35,775 nucleotides of DNA, taken from the IMG/VR virus record IMGVR_UViG_3300020411_000769, positions 1 through 35,775 of that record; one strand, given 5' to 3'. Source of the DNA: a virus. The notes below the pieces were generated by a model, which searched no databases, was not told where the DNA came from, and was given only the letters and a program-made list of their open reading frames with translations. Both the position numbers and the translations under genes were made by a program. Positions 1 to 8,243 of this stretch are shown here, one piece after another. Numbering within the stretch: the first letter of the stretch is position 1; the number at the start of each line of letters is the position of its first letter.

Positions 1-381
1 CATAAAGTGTTACCAAATGACCCAGAAGCTAATCTTCCTGTACACGGAGCCTATGATAATGTCCCTGAAGAAGAGGGGATTACTGAAGATCGGTGCTATG
101 AGTTATTTCAACATGATGTACAATTAGCGATTGCTGGCTGTAAAGGTATATATAGTAACTGGGAAGAAATACCACAGGAAATGCGTCACATTCTAGTGAA
201 TATGTGTTTTCAACTAGGCCAGACTGGGCTTAGTCGATTTAAGAATATGAATGCAGGTGTTGCTCAAGAAGCATGGGGTATTGTTTCTATGGAAATGATG
301 GACTCTCGATGGGCGCAACAGACACCGGAAAGAGCAGAACGTTTACGAGATCGTGTTTTAGCTGTTATGGATAGTAGGTAG
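1..381 (+). CDS. T4-type lysozyme (endolysin), C-terminal part; 5' end outside window
   Basis: The reading frame is open from base 1, so this gene begins upstream and the GTG at 7 is not its real start. The visible part reads GHK-like at its beginning and then EITEDRCYELF-type and LVNMCFQLGQTG and SRWAQQTPERAERL segments. These match the C-terminal half of T4 lysozyme (ALINMVFQMGETG, SRWYNQTPNRAKRV). The family cleaves peptidoglycan between MurNAc and GlcNAc to lyse the host or to let the tail through the wall. The catalytic Glu and Asp of the family lie in the missing N-terminal part, so activity cannot be judged. It ends in TAG one base before the next gene and is the first visible gene of the rightward virion operon; no holin is visible. 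Family assignment is by recognition of the C-terminal motifs. Confidence 0.88.
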   Translation, partial: HKVLPNDPEANLPVHGAYDNVPEEEGITEDRCYELFQHDVQLAIAGCKGIYSNWEEIPQEMRHILVNMCFQLGQTGLSRFKNMNAGVAQEAWGIVSMEMMDSRWAQQTPERAERLRDRVLAVMDSR

Positions 382-382
382 T

Positions 383-2269
383 ATGGCTCTACGAAAACTA
401 ACATTAAATCCCGGCGTTAATCGAGAGAAAACTAGTTATAGTAACGAAAACTCTTGGTACGAATGTGACAAGGTGCGGTTTAGGCAGGGATTTGCAGAAC
501 GTATAGGTGGTTGGACACGTATATCTAACGATACGTTCTTAGGTATATGTAGGTCGTTACTTAATTGGGTGACACTAACCGGAGCTAAATACATAGGAGT
601 AGGCACTCACCTCAAGTTCTACATTAGTCAAGGTGGGGCGTATTACGATGTTACACCTATTAGAGCGACTACTTCCGCAGGGGATGTAACTTTTGCTGCA
701 ACTAATGGCTCTTCGACTATAACAGTTACTGACACTTCCCATAGCGCATTAGTTAATGATTTTGTTACATTTTCCGGTGCAGCTAGTCTTGGTGGGAACA
801 TCACAGCAGCAGTTTTAAACCAAAACTATCAAATAGCTTCTATTGTTAATAGTAATAGCTATACAGTAGCGGCAAAAGATACATCTGGGAGTGCTGTTAC
901 TGCGAATAGTAGTGACTCAGGTAATGGTGGTGGGTCAACAGTAGGTGCTTACGAAATCTCTGTAGGGTACAACATAGCAGTACCTATTATAGGTTGGAGT
1001 GGTGGTTCTTTTGGTACTGGTACATGGGGTAATGGTACATCTTCTGATTCTTCTTTACGGTTATGGAGCCAAGCAACTTTTGGAGAAGATTTGGTATTCG
1101 TTCCAAAAGGAGGAGCACTTTACTACTGGGATTCTTCTTCTGGTACGGGCGTAAGAGCCGTGCTGGCTTCTAGTTTAAGTGGTGCATCTGATGTACCTAC
1201 AGTTGCTAATTTGGTTATAACGTCTGATGTCAGTCGGTTTGTATTCTGTCTAGGTGCTAATCCTTTAGGGTCTGCCACACAAGATCCTTTACTTATTCGT
1301 TGGTCTGATCAGGAGAGCGTAGTTAATTGGACTCCTGCCGCAACTAATCAGGCTGGTAGTCTGCGGTTATCTCGTGGTAGTTCTATTGTAGCTGTTAGTC
1401 AATCACGACAGGAAATATTAGTTTGGACAGACTCCGCACTTTATGCCTTACAGTACGTTGGAGCACCAATAGTTTGGAGTTCTCAGTTAATGGGAGAACA
1501 TATATCTATCGTGTCTCAAAATGCTGTTGCGTATGCAGATGGTGTGTCATATTGGATGGGTAACGATAAGTTCTATATGTATGATGGTAGTACTAAACAA
1601 CTACGTTGTGATCTTAGGCGGCACGTTTTTAGTGATATAAACACCACACAATTAGATCAATGTTTTGCAGGTACAATAGAAGCGTTCCACGAGGTATGGT
1701 GGTTCTACTGTTCGACTGACAGTACTACGATTGATAAGTACGTAGTTTACAATTACCAACAAGACATTTGGTACTATGGCACATTAGATAGAACAGCGTG
1801 GTTAGATTCCGGCACACAAAATTTTCCTTTAGGTGCTACTTATAGTAACAATATAGTAGAACATGAAAATGGTGTAGATAATAACGAGACAACTACACCC
1901 GCAGCTATATCAGCTAATATATCGTCTGCTCAGTTTGATATAGACGATGGAGACAGGTTTTCTTTTGTACAACGAGTAGTACCTGATATTACTTTTGAGG
2001 GGTCTACTGTAAGTAGTCCTAGTGCAACTTTAAGTCTTATACCGTATGACAGTTCAGGTTCAGGCATAAGTGACCCTACTTCAGAAGGAGGATCTAACAA
2101 CGCTTCTATAACCAGAACCGCAACCTCTCCTGTAGAGAAATTCACTGATAGGCTTGATATACGTATAAGGGCAAGGCAAATGTCTTTAAAGATTGAGTCT
2201 TCTAATTCAGGCGTATTATGGCAATTAGGTTCTCCTAGAATAGATATACGTGCAGACGGGAGAAGATAA
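383..2269 (+). CDS. Tail/connector structural protein (podovirus stabilisation-like)
   Basis: This 628-residue protein opens with ALRKLTLNPGVNRE and then WYECDKVRFRQGFAERIGGW. I associate that N-terminal pattern with a structural protein found in many marine podovirus genomes and often compared with the P22 gp10 type tail-accessory/stabilisation protein. The body alternates short beta-like stretches with aromatic and Gly/Ser/Thr-rich segments (residues about 95-185), as expected of a beta-propeller or beta-sandwich virion protein. There is no transmembrane segment. The start ATG follows the lysozyme stop by one base with AGGT 6 bases upstream. Its place between lysozyme and the large internal proteins fits a tail hub or head-to-tail closure role. 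The homology to gp10 is inference; the virion role is likely. Confidence 0.72.
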   Translation: MALRKLTLNPGVNREKTSYSNENSWYECDKVRFRQGFAERIGGWTRISNDTFLGICRSLLNWVTLTGAKYIGVGTHLKFYISQGGAYYDVTPIRATTSAGDVTFAATNGSSTITVTDTSHSALVNDFVTFSGAASLGGNITAAVLNQNYQIASIVNSNSYTVAAKDTSGSAVTANSSDSGNGGGSTVGAYEISVGYNIAVPIIGWSGGSFGTGTWGNGTSSDSSLRLWSQATFGEDLVFVPKGGALYYWDSSSGTGVRAVLASSLSGASDVPTVANLVITSDVSRFVFCLGANPLGSATQDPLLIRWSDQESVVNWTPAATNQAGSLRLSRGSSIVAVSQSRQEILVWTDSALYALQYVGAPIVWSSQLMGEHISIVSQNAVAYADGVSYWMGNDKFYMYDGSTKQLRCDLRRHVFSDINTTQLDQCFAGTIEAFHEVWWFYCSTDSTTIDKYVVYNYQQDIWYYGTLDRTAWLDSGTQNFPLGATYSNNIVEHENGVDNNETTTPAAISANISSAQFDIDDGDRFSFVQRVVPDITFEGSTVSSPSATLSLIPYDSSGSGISDPTSEGGSNNASITRTATSPVEKFTDRLDIRIRARQMSLKIESSNSGVLWQLGSPRIDIRADGRR

Positions 2270-2460
2270 TGCCAGAAACTACTAATTTCGATATAACGTT
2301 TGCTGCTCCAGCCTTACCATTATCCCCTATGGAGTATGACCAAAGGCATTTTAACGCTATTAACAACGCACTTCGTTTGTACTTTAACCAGATAGATCAG
2401 GCTTTACGCAATACAGATATAGCAAATCAAGCTGAAGCTACAAGTTGGTTTATAGGCTAA
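2269..2460 (+). CDS. Small conserved virion-operon protein, unknown function
   Basis: This 63-residue ORF starts at an ATG overlapping the TAA of the previous gene by one base (TAATG), a typical translational coupling arrangement. The sequence has an acidic, hydrophobic N-terminus and a likely helical second half (HFNAINNALRLYFNQIDQALRN), which could form an amphipathic or coiled-coil helix. The length and position resemble small structural adaptors in podovirus tail operons, but I do not recognise the family. It has no cysteines, no signal peptide and no membrane span. Confidence 0.7.
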   Translation: MPETTNFDITFAAPALPLSPMEYDQRHFNAINNALRLYFNQIDQALRNTDIANQAEATSWFIG

Positions 2461-2780
2461 TGGCTAATACCTACGTCAACGCAAAGGTCGATTTGACCAC
2501 TACTAATATAACAACACTATACACCTGTGCGGCATCTACTACGGGTATAGTTAAGTCTATCTTAGTGTCTGAAGACTCAGGTAATGCTGACACAATAACT
2601 CTTACTATAACTAGTGGGTCTAGTGTGTTTAGTTTGTTTAAGACCAAAAGTGTAGCTGCTAACGCTACTGAAGAATTACTTACTGCACCTTTAGTTGTGC
2701 AGGGTGAAGAGATACTAAAGGTAACCGCAGCCACAGCCAACCGACTGCATGTAGTAGCTAGTATATTGGAGGTTACGTAA
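2460..2780 (+). CDS. Small beta-rich virion-operon protein, unknown function
   Basis: I chose the ATG at 2460, which overlaps the previous stop as TAATG, over an in-frame TTG at 2445; this gives 106 residues beginning MANTYVNAKVDL. The sequence is rich in Thr, Val and Ile with alternating polar and hydrophobic residues (TTGIVKSILVSEDSGNADT and TITSGSSVFSLF), suggesting an all-beta fold such as a decoration or fibre-attachment domain. It ends with TAA overlapping the next ATG. The family is not recognised and the structural role is inferred from operon position only. Confidence 0.72.
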   Translation: MANTYVNAKVDLTTTNITTLYTCAASTTGIVKSILVSEDSGNADTITLTITSGSSVFSLFKTKSVAANATEELLTAPLVVQGEEILKVTAATANRLHVVASILEVT

Positions 2781-5185
2781 TGAATATAGATTCTCCACCT
2801 AGTGTAAATGTTAGCGGTATAGCTGGATTGCCCACTGATGCACAAGCCGCGCAGTTAGCAGCGTCTATTAACGCAAAACTAGCTGCCGATGGTAGACCGG
2901 AACGAGTTACCGCAGAAGCTGTTTTAGCTGCTGGTATACCCACAGGTACAGAAGTAGCAGCAGCAGCCCAAGCTATGTTGCCTGAGATATATGCAGGTGT
3001 AAAAACTATAAATCCAGATGTGGGTCAAATTGGGCCTAGTATTAAAACTGGTTCGGGTGCGGAACTTGGTACCGTTGACGGTATTCTTAGAGATACAGGT
3101 GGAGTTGGTCTTAACACAACCCCCGCAACTGGGGATTTTTCAGGCACCCAACTAAGCAACGTAGGTAGAGGCACTGTACCCACAGTAGCTGGTGGTAGTC
3201 CATTTGTATCGTCTACTGCACCTATATCGTCTACTACATCTCCAGAAAATGCATTAGCTAATATGGACAATGTATTAGCTAATATGCCTACATCACTAGC
3301 TACTGGAGGAGATGATGACGTAGAAATTTATGATTTAGACACTTTTATAGACTCTGTTCAAGATGCAAACCTACGTACATTTTATTTATGGTTAAAAAAC
3401 GAATCTAGGCAAAGCGGTGAAATAAACAATGTAATGGAGCTTTTGCAAGCTGCCTCTAATTATGACGAAGCCGACGTTACGAATCTTGTTGAAATTCTTA
3501 AAAGTGGGGGTGACCCAGACGGTGAAGAATTTAATCCTAATAACTTGCCAGAAGACGAAACAGAATATCCTGCTTTTAGAGAAGCTCTGTTAAGACGACT
3601 TAGGGATGGAACTTTAAAAGCTGACGATATAGCAGATGAGTCTCTTGAATTAGTTGGTCTTTCTAGAGAACAAGCGGAAGCAGCGGAAAGAAAAGAAGGG
3701 GTAGAAACAGGTACAGACGACGGAGAAGGGACAACAGAAAAATCAGAAGATTCAGTTGCAATCATTGATGGAGATAACACAGGAAAGTCACCGGAAGAAA
3801 TAGTTGAAGGGCTTGAAGATGGCACTATAGATGCCTCTGAACTTAGCAAGGAAGATATAGAAAAGTTAGAAGCGGCAGGCAAAGATTTATCAACTATAAA
3901 ACCAAAACTAACTGACAAATTAAAGAAAGAACTTGAAGACCTTGACGTTATTGGAAAAGTGCAAAAAGGGCTTAATGAAATAATAAGAACTTTACCTAGT
4001 GCAGAACAAATAGCTTTACGAGAAATATTTAAAGCTGGGCCTAGTATTGAGTTTGTATGGGATCAAAGAACAAAATCTTTCAGGATGGTAATAAGAATAC
4101 CCATTCCGGGGCTTCCAGATATTCTTAGTGGAGATGGTCTAAGCATTGATTTAATCAGAAATGGGCAATTTACTCTTGATGATCAGATTAGGCGTAAGGT
4201 AATAGAAATAGGGGAAGGTATTAAAAACATCCCTACTAAAATAGAAGGTAAATTAAGAGAAATAAGAGATGAAATAGAAGATGCTGGTAACGAAATAAAA
4301 GAGGCTGCTACAGATCCAGACGGGAATGTAATTATAACTGTAATAAACAAAGCGGGTGAATTAGTAGAAACGTTAGTTTTATCCCCGTTAGATTTAATAG
4401 GTATTACTTTCGAGAATACGCCAGCAACAGCAATTGCAAGAATTATGAGAGGGCTTACTATCTATGGCATTGGTAAGCTGTTGGGTAGCGATGATGACGG
4501 GAAACCTAAAAGAAATATTGAGGACATAATAACTGGGGAAGGTGGGATTGCTGGGGGAGGTGGGACTGAAAGCGGGACTGAAACCACTAGTTCAACTACT
4601 AGTTCTGATTCAGGTGCTGCGAGCAATGATAATCCGTTTACCTCTGGTGAGAAAGATAGTAGATCTGATGGTAGTAATGAATTTGATGGTAGTAATGAGT
4701 TCGATGGTAGCACCCAAGATAACCCTTTTGGTGGGGGTATTGAAACTACCCAAGATAATCCTTTTGGTGGAGGTATTGAAACCACCCAAGATAACCCTTT
4801 TGGTGGGGGTATTGAAACTACCCAAGATAATCCTTTTGGTGTAGGTGGTACTGGAACTACTCAAGATAACCCTTTTATGGGCGGTGGAGGTGGTGGGGAT
4901 AACAACCCGTTTTTTGGTGTTCCCATAGGATCTCCGATGGGGGATGGTTTATTTGACGAGGAAGATACAGAAATAGGTGGTTTAGAGTATTTTTATGATT
5001 GGCGTAGTATATTTGCTACCCCCGAACAAGCTAAACTGTACGGGCAAGCGCGTCCTACCATGACTGATGTACTTATAAACAGGTTGTCCCAAAACAAGAA
5101 AAACCTTAACAAAATAGGTAAAATGGCTAATTCAATGATGACTGAACCTCTTACAGGCACGAAGATTAAGAAGGGAGGTGCGTAA
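2780..5185 (+). CDS. Large low-complexity virion protein with DNPF repeats
   Basis: An 801-residue protein preceded by a strong Shine-Dalgarno (GGAGG, 7 bases before ATG). Residues 1-130 are Ala/Gly/Thr-rich. Residues about 230-410 are strongly acidic and helical (many E and D). Residues about 490-520 are a charged helix, and residues 590-730 are a disordered Gly/Ser/Thr/Asn linker with tandem TQDNPFGGGIET units. The last 70 residues return to a folded-looking segment (GLEYFYDWRSIFATPEQAKLYGQ) that I have a weak memory of seeing in other marine phage proteins. No enzyme motif is visible. Its place ahead of four other large proteins suggests a virion, ejected or tail-associated protein. The repeats make it prone to length variation. 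Function unknown. Confidence 0.75.
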   Translation: MNIDSPPSVNVSGIAGLPTDAQAAQLAASINAKLAADGRPERVTAEAVLAAGIPTGTEVAAAAQAMLPEIYAGVKTINPDVGQIGPSIKTGSGAELGTVDGILRDTGGVGLNTTPATGDFSGTQLSNVGRGTVPTVAGGSPFVSSTAPISSTTSPENALANMDNVLANMPTSLATGGDDDVEIYDLDTFIDSVQDANLRTFYLWLKNESRQSGEINNVMELLQAASNYDEADVTNLVEILKSGGDPDGEEFNPNNLPEDETEYPAFREALLRRLRDGTLKADDIADESLELVGLSREQAEAAERKEGVETGTDDGEGTTEKSEDSVAIIDGDNTGKSPEEIVEGLEDGTIDASELSKEDIEKLEAAGKDLSTIKPKLTDKLKKELEDLDVIGKVQKGLNEIIRTLPSAEQIALREIFKAGPSIEFVWDQRTKSFRMVIRIPIPGLPDILSGDGLSIDLIRNGQFTLDDQIRRKVIEIGEGIKNIPTKIEGKLREIRDEIEDAGNEIKEAATDPDGNVIITVINKAGELVETLVLSPLDLIGITFENTPATAIARIMRGLTIYGIGKLLGSDDDGKPKRNIEDIITGEGGIAGGGGTESGTETTSSTTSSDSGAASNDNPFTSGEKDSRSDGSNEFDGSNEFDGSTQDNPFGGGIETTQDNPFGGGIETTQDNPFGGGIETTQDNPFGVGGTGTTQDNPFMGGGGGGDNNPFFGVPIGSPMGDGLFDEEDTEIGGLEYFYDWRSIFATPEQAKLYGQARPTMTDVLINRLSQNKKNLNKIGKMANSMMTEPLTGTKIKKGGA
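4676..4882 (+). repeat. Tandem coding repeats (NEFDGS x2, then TQDNPFGGGIET units)
   Basis: Two 18-bp units encoding NEFDGS lie at 4676-4693 and 4694-4711. Three 36-bp units encoding TQDNPFGGGIET follow at 4712-4747, 4748-4783 and 4784-4819, then a 39-bp variant at 4820-4858 and a truncated copy to 4882. The units differ mostly at third codon positions, so the peptide is kept while the DNA drifts. This indicates selection on the repeated peptide rather than a recent slippage event. Confidence 0.93.
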
Positions 5186-7350
5186 TGGTAGGTAACGTAC
5201 TACCGGGGGCTGCTACTAGCACTAGTAGTAACGAAGAAGGCTTAGGCAGAGGAGCTAAAATTGGTCTAGGTATAGGTGCTTTAGGACTGGGCATCCTTTC
5301 TGCTAATCGAGCCAATTACGGCACTGAAAACGCGCCTCCTTCAGGCTATCAAGGTGTGGTGCCTGATTATACTCTAGTAAGAGAAAACGTACTAGATACG
5401 TACAACAAGGATAGAGTTCCCGGCTCGCGGGGGCAAAGGTATTTTTCTGATTTCAGGTTTGTACCTACTGGTTTTGCACAGCAAGTGCAGGGTGGGATTA
5501 ATGTTACTCGTAATCCAGCAATAGATACCCTACGACAAGATTTGTTTAATCAAGCTAATGTAGGCCCAGATAGCCTACGTGCACAGAACTACGCTAGGGT
5601 AGGACAAACTGCTCCTGATTTACCTGAAGGTGCAGGGCCGACAGGTATTGATTCTGTACTAGGCTTCCCGCCAGACAGATACGGTATGCGAGAAGATCCT
5701 ACAGATCCTGAGTTTACGCCGACTGATCCAGAAGAATACCAAGTTTTTGAGGGTGGGAATATATACGTTCCCGGTTATGGCATGGTAAATGTCTACGATG
5801 AAACTTCTATAGCTAATTTTATTATATGGAGAGAAAAACAAGCAGAGGCCGCTGAGACTCCTGATCCCACTGACCCTGATCCTACTGATCCCGATCCCAC
5901 TGACCCCGATCCTGCTGATCCTACTGAGCCTCCTAAATATACTGATGTAAATGATTTCCGAAGCAATGCTGATCTCGGTTCTTATTTTGCTGATCCAGCA
6001 CAAGACGGACGTTTTCTTGTTAGGTCGCTAGATGGTGTTTTTACAAGGGTAAATAGCGAAGAAGAAGCAGAAAGGGTAAGTCAATTAAACGCAACTGCTT
6101 TCGCTGGGGCAGATCAAACAGAAGGTTATTTTGCTGAAGGCCCAGCGGGTAGTTACATTGCCGAACCAAATGGTAGAGGGTTTATAGTTTTAACACCAGA
6201 CTATAAATATGAAGATCTTCCAACAGATAGGTTTGACAGAGCAGCTTATCCAGAAATGTTATTAGTAGAAACTGAAGAAGAAGCCAAGGAATTAAGTGGC
6301 TCAGATGAAGCTTTTAATGTTGGTGCAGAATTTAACACGTGGAAAGCTGATTCTAAAGTTGGGGATCAACTCACGTTAAACGATGGACGTTTTCTTGTTA
6401 AAGCTCAAGATGGCGAGATTACCGCTTTCTTTAACGAAGAAGCCGCTAATACTTTTGCTGCTCAACAACGCCCCGATTCTGATGATAGCCAACCTCCATC
6501 GGATGATAACCAACCCCCATCGGATGATACAACTCAGCCTCCACCGGATGATAGCCAACCTCCACCGGATGATACATCTCCGCCAACTGAGTTTGAACAA
6601 ACACATGGTTTGTCTGAAGATAACGCTAGAAATGTGTTGCAGTACATGTTGTTTGGAGAGGGTGACGCTAGACCTTCAGACTATCCTGATATACCTACAG
6701 GAAGTGGCTTGTGGCGAAAAATGGCTCAAGACTTAGGTATAACTGATGCAAATGGGCAACTTGTTACCCCTGACAGTGCGGTTGCAACTAAAAACGATGA
6801 CTTTAAAGTTACGATAAGTCCGTTTCCATCGCCTATTTACGTCCCTAATAAATTTAGAAGTATACCTAGTCAATCGAGATTACTTGTGCAACAAGAAGCA
6901 GAGTATATTTTTAGAACTGGCAACCCTACTGGAACAGCGTTTTACAGGTCTGTACTGAATGACCCTGCTCAAAATGGGTATCTGAATTACTTACTTATGT
7001 ATTACGGACAACAAGTATCAGCTAATCCTCGTCCCTACGGAGATGATGTACGGGCTGGGAAAAAAGGCGGGATTATATCTCTTATGGGAGGTGGATATTT
7101 AGACGGGCCTACTGATGGTATGGCAGATCAAATAAATGCCACTATAGAAGGCACTCAACCCGCCGCTTTAAGTGATGGAGAGTTTGTTGTCCCCGCAGAT
7201 GTTGTTAGTCACTTAGGTAATGGCAATTCAGATGCTGGGGCAAAACAACTGTACGCTATGATGAATGAAATACGAAAAGCCCGAACAGGCACAACAAGAC
7301 AGGGTAAACAAATAAACCCTAATCAATATCTACCAAGAGGTATAGCATAA
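5185..7350 (+). CDS. Large virion protein with Pro/Asp linkers and conserved C-terminal block
   Basis: This 721-residue protein starts at an ATG overlapping the previous stop, with GGAGG 7 bases upstream. Residues about 26-42 are a Gly/Leu/Ile-rich hydrophobic segment (GLGIGALGLGILSA) that could touch a membrane. Two linkers are obvious: PDPTDPDP repeats (residues about 226-250) and QPPSDD / QPPPDD repeats (about 431-468). Between and around them a domain repeats, with DGRFLVRSLDG near residue 275 and DGRFLVKAQDG near residue 401. The C-terminus carries LSDGEFVVPADVVSHLGNG and AMMNEIRKARTGT, a block that as I remember recurs in marine podovirus proteins beside ejection-type proteins. Likely a virion or ejected protein; the molecular role is not known. 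Confidence 0.75.
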   Translation: MVGNVLPGAATSTSSNEEGLGRGAKIGLGIGALGLGILSANRANYGTENAPPSGYQGVVPDYTLVRENVLDTYNKDRVPGSRGQRYFSDFRFVPTGFAQQVQGGINVTRNPAIDTLRQDLFNQANVGPDSLRAQNYARVGQTAPDLPEGAGPTGIDSVLGFPPDRYGMREDPTDPEFTPTDPEEYQVFEGGNIYVPGYGMVNVYDETSIANFIIWREKQAEAAETPDPTDPDPTDPDPTDPDPADPTEPPKYTDVNDFRSNADLGSYFADPAQDGRFLVRSLDGVFTRVNSEEEAERVSQLNATAFAGADQTEGYFAEGPAGSYIAEPNGRGFIVLTPDYKYEDLPTDRFDRAAYPEMLLVETEEEAKELSGSDEAFNVGAEFNTWKADSKVGDQLTLNDGRFLVKAQDGEITAFFNEEAANTFAAQQRPDSDDSQPPSDDNQPPSDDTTQPPPDDSQPPPDDTSPPTEFEQTHGLSEDNARNVLQYMLFGEGDARPSDYPDIPTGSGLWRKMAQDLGITDANGQLVTPDSAVATKNDDFKVTISPFPSPIYVPNKFRSIPSQSRLLVQQEAEYIFRTGNPTGTAFYRSVLNDPAQNGYLNYLLMYYGQQVSANPRPYGDDVRAGKKGGIISLMGGGYLDGPTDGMADQINATIEGTQPAALSDGEFVVPADVVSHLGNGNSDAGAKQLYAMMNEIRKARTGTTRQGKQINPNQYLPRGIA
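5860..5934 (+). repeat. Pro-Asp-Pro-Thr-Asp coding repeat
   Basis: An imperfect tandem of 12-bp steps encodes alternating DPTDP and DPADP units in the virion protein spanning 5185-7350. It forms a rigid acidic polyproline-like spacer between an N-terminal region and the first DGRFLV domain. Confidence 0.9.
6478..6588 (+). repeat. QPPSDD / QPPPDD coding repeat
   Basis: Four to five imperfect units of about 24-27 bp encode S/T-QPP(S/P)DD and link the second DGRFLV domain to the C-terminal region. As with the other spacer in the same gene, it is Pro- and Asp-rich and presumably extended and unstructured. Confidence 0.88.
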
Positions 7351-8231
7351 TGCAAACGGGATTTGAGTCTTCTCTTTCCCCTTGGGTAGGGGATTATGTA
7401 GTCGATATGCTAGGCAGGGGGCGAGCCGCTGCTTCCCAACCTTACCAAGCCTACACTGGCCCACTTACTGCTGGGACAAGTGCTTTACAACAACAGGCTT
7501 TTGGTGGGGATGATGGCACTGGAGGACTAGCCTCGCTGAGTGTACCACAGAACATGGGTGTCTCTTCATTTACTGACACTCTGGCAACCCCCATGACTAT
7601 TACAGATCCATTAGGTATGCCTGATGAAGATGGAGTCATGCCAACAACGCAGATAAATACTGTCGCTGGGCAGTATATGAACCCATACATACAACAAGCT
7701 TTAGTTCCACAAATAGACGAGTTGAGAAGACAAGCCGAAATATCCCGAATGGAAAACGCTAGACGTTTGGGGCAAGCTGGAGCTTATGGTGGCAGTCGGC
7801 AAGCCATAATGGATGCGGAACTTGATCGTAATCTACTAAGAGGTATTGCTGATGTAGGAGCCACTGGATACGCAAGTGCTTATGATAAAGCCGTTGATCA
7901 ATTTAACAAAGAGCGGGAAGCTAGGAATAGGTATGGATTTGATGTCCTAGATGCTCAACAGGCAGCAGGGGCTGTTCAGAGAGGTATTGCTCAAGAAGGT
8001 ATTGGTGCTGACTACAGACAGTTTATAGATGAAAGAGATTACCCTCTTAAGTCTGCTCAATATATGCAGTCATTACTACAAGAGCTACCATTAGAAGCAC
8101 GATCTATACAGTATGCTCCCAATGACCCAGTGCAAGAAGGTCTAGCGGGTGCTGGAGGGGGGCTTGGTTTAGCCGAATCGTTCCTTAGACTGATTGGTGT
8201 TCTTGGTGATGACGATGACGATAAGGGTTAG
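7350..8231 (+). CDS. Internal virion / ejection-like protein with GAYGGSRQAI motif
   Basis: A 293-residue protein starting at an ATG that overlaps the preceding TAA, with GAGG about 10 bases upstream. The centre reads YMNPYIQQALVPQIDELRRQAE and then RLGQAGAYGGSRQAIMDAE, followed by a long helical region rich in Arg, Gln and Ala to about residue 215. I associate the GxxGGSRQAI motif inside an Ala/Gln-rich helix with phage internal or tail-associated proteins. The C-terminus has a Gly/Leu-rich stretch (AGGGLGLAESFLRLIGVLG) that may interact with membrane, then DDDDD. It sits in the block of large virion proteins. The ejection role is inferred. Confidence 0.72.
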   Translation: MQTGFESSLSPWVGDYVVDMLGRGRAAASQPYQAYTGPLTAGTSALQQQAFGGDDGTGGLASLSVPQNMGVSSFTDTLATPMTITDPLGMPDEDGVMPTTQINTVAGQYMNPYIQQALVPQIDELRRQAEISRMENARRLGQAGAYGGSRQAIMDAELDRNLLRGIADVGATGYASAYDKAVDQFNKEREARNRYGFDVLDAQQAAGAVQRGIAQEGIGADYRQFIDERDYPLKSAQYMQSLLQELPLEARSIQYAPNDPVQEGLAGAGGGLGLAESFLRLIGVLGDDDDDKG

Positions 8232-8243
8232 AGGCACTAGAGT

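Noticed and set aside
3460-3918. Minus-strand Ser-rich open frame of 152 codons
   Set aside because: It is the complement of an acidic Glu/Asp-rich coding stretch, which produces long antisense frames by composition.
4712-4882. Regular 36-bp repeat that could suggest a CRISPR array
   Set aside because: The units are contiguous with no spacers, lie in a long open frame and encode a conserved peptide.
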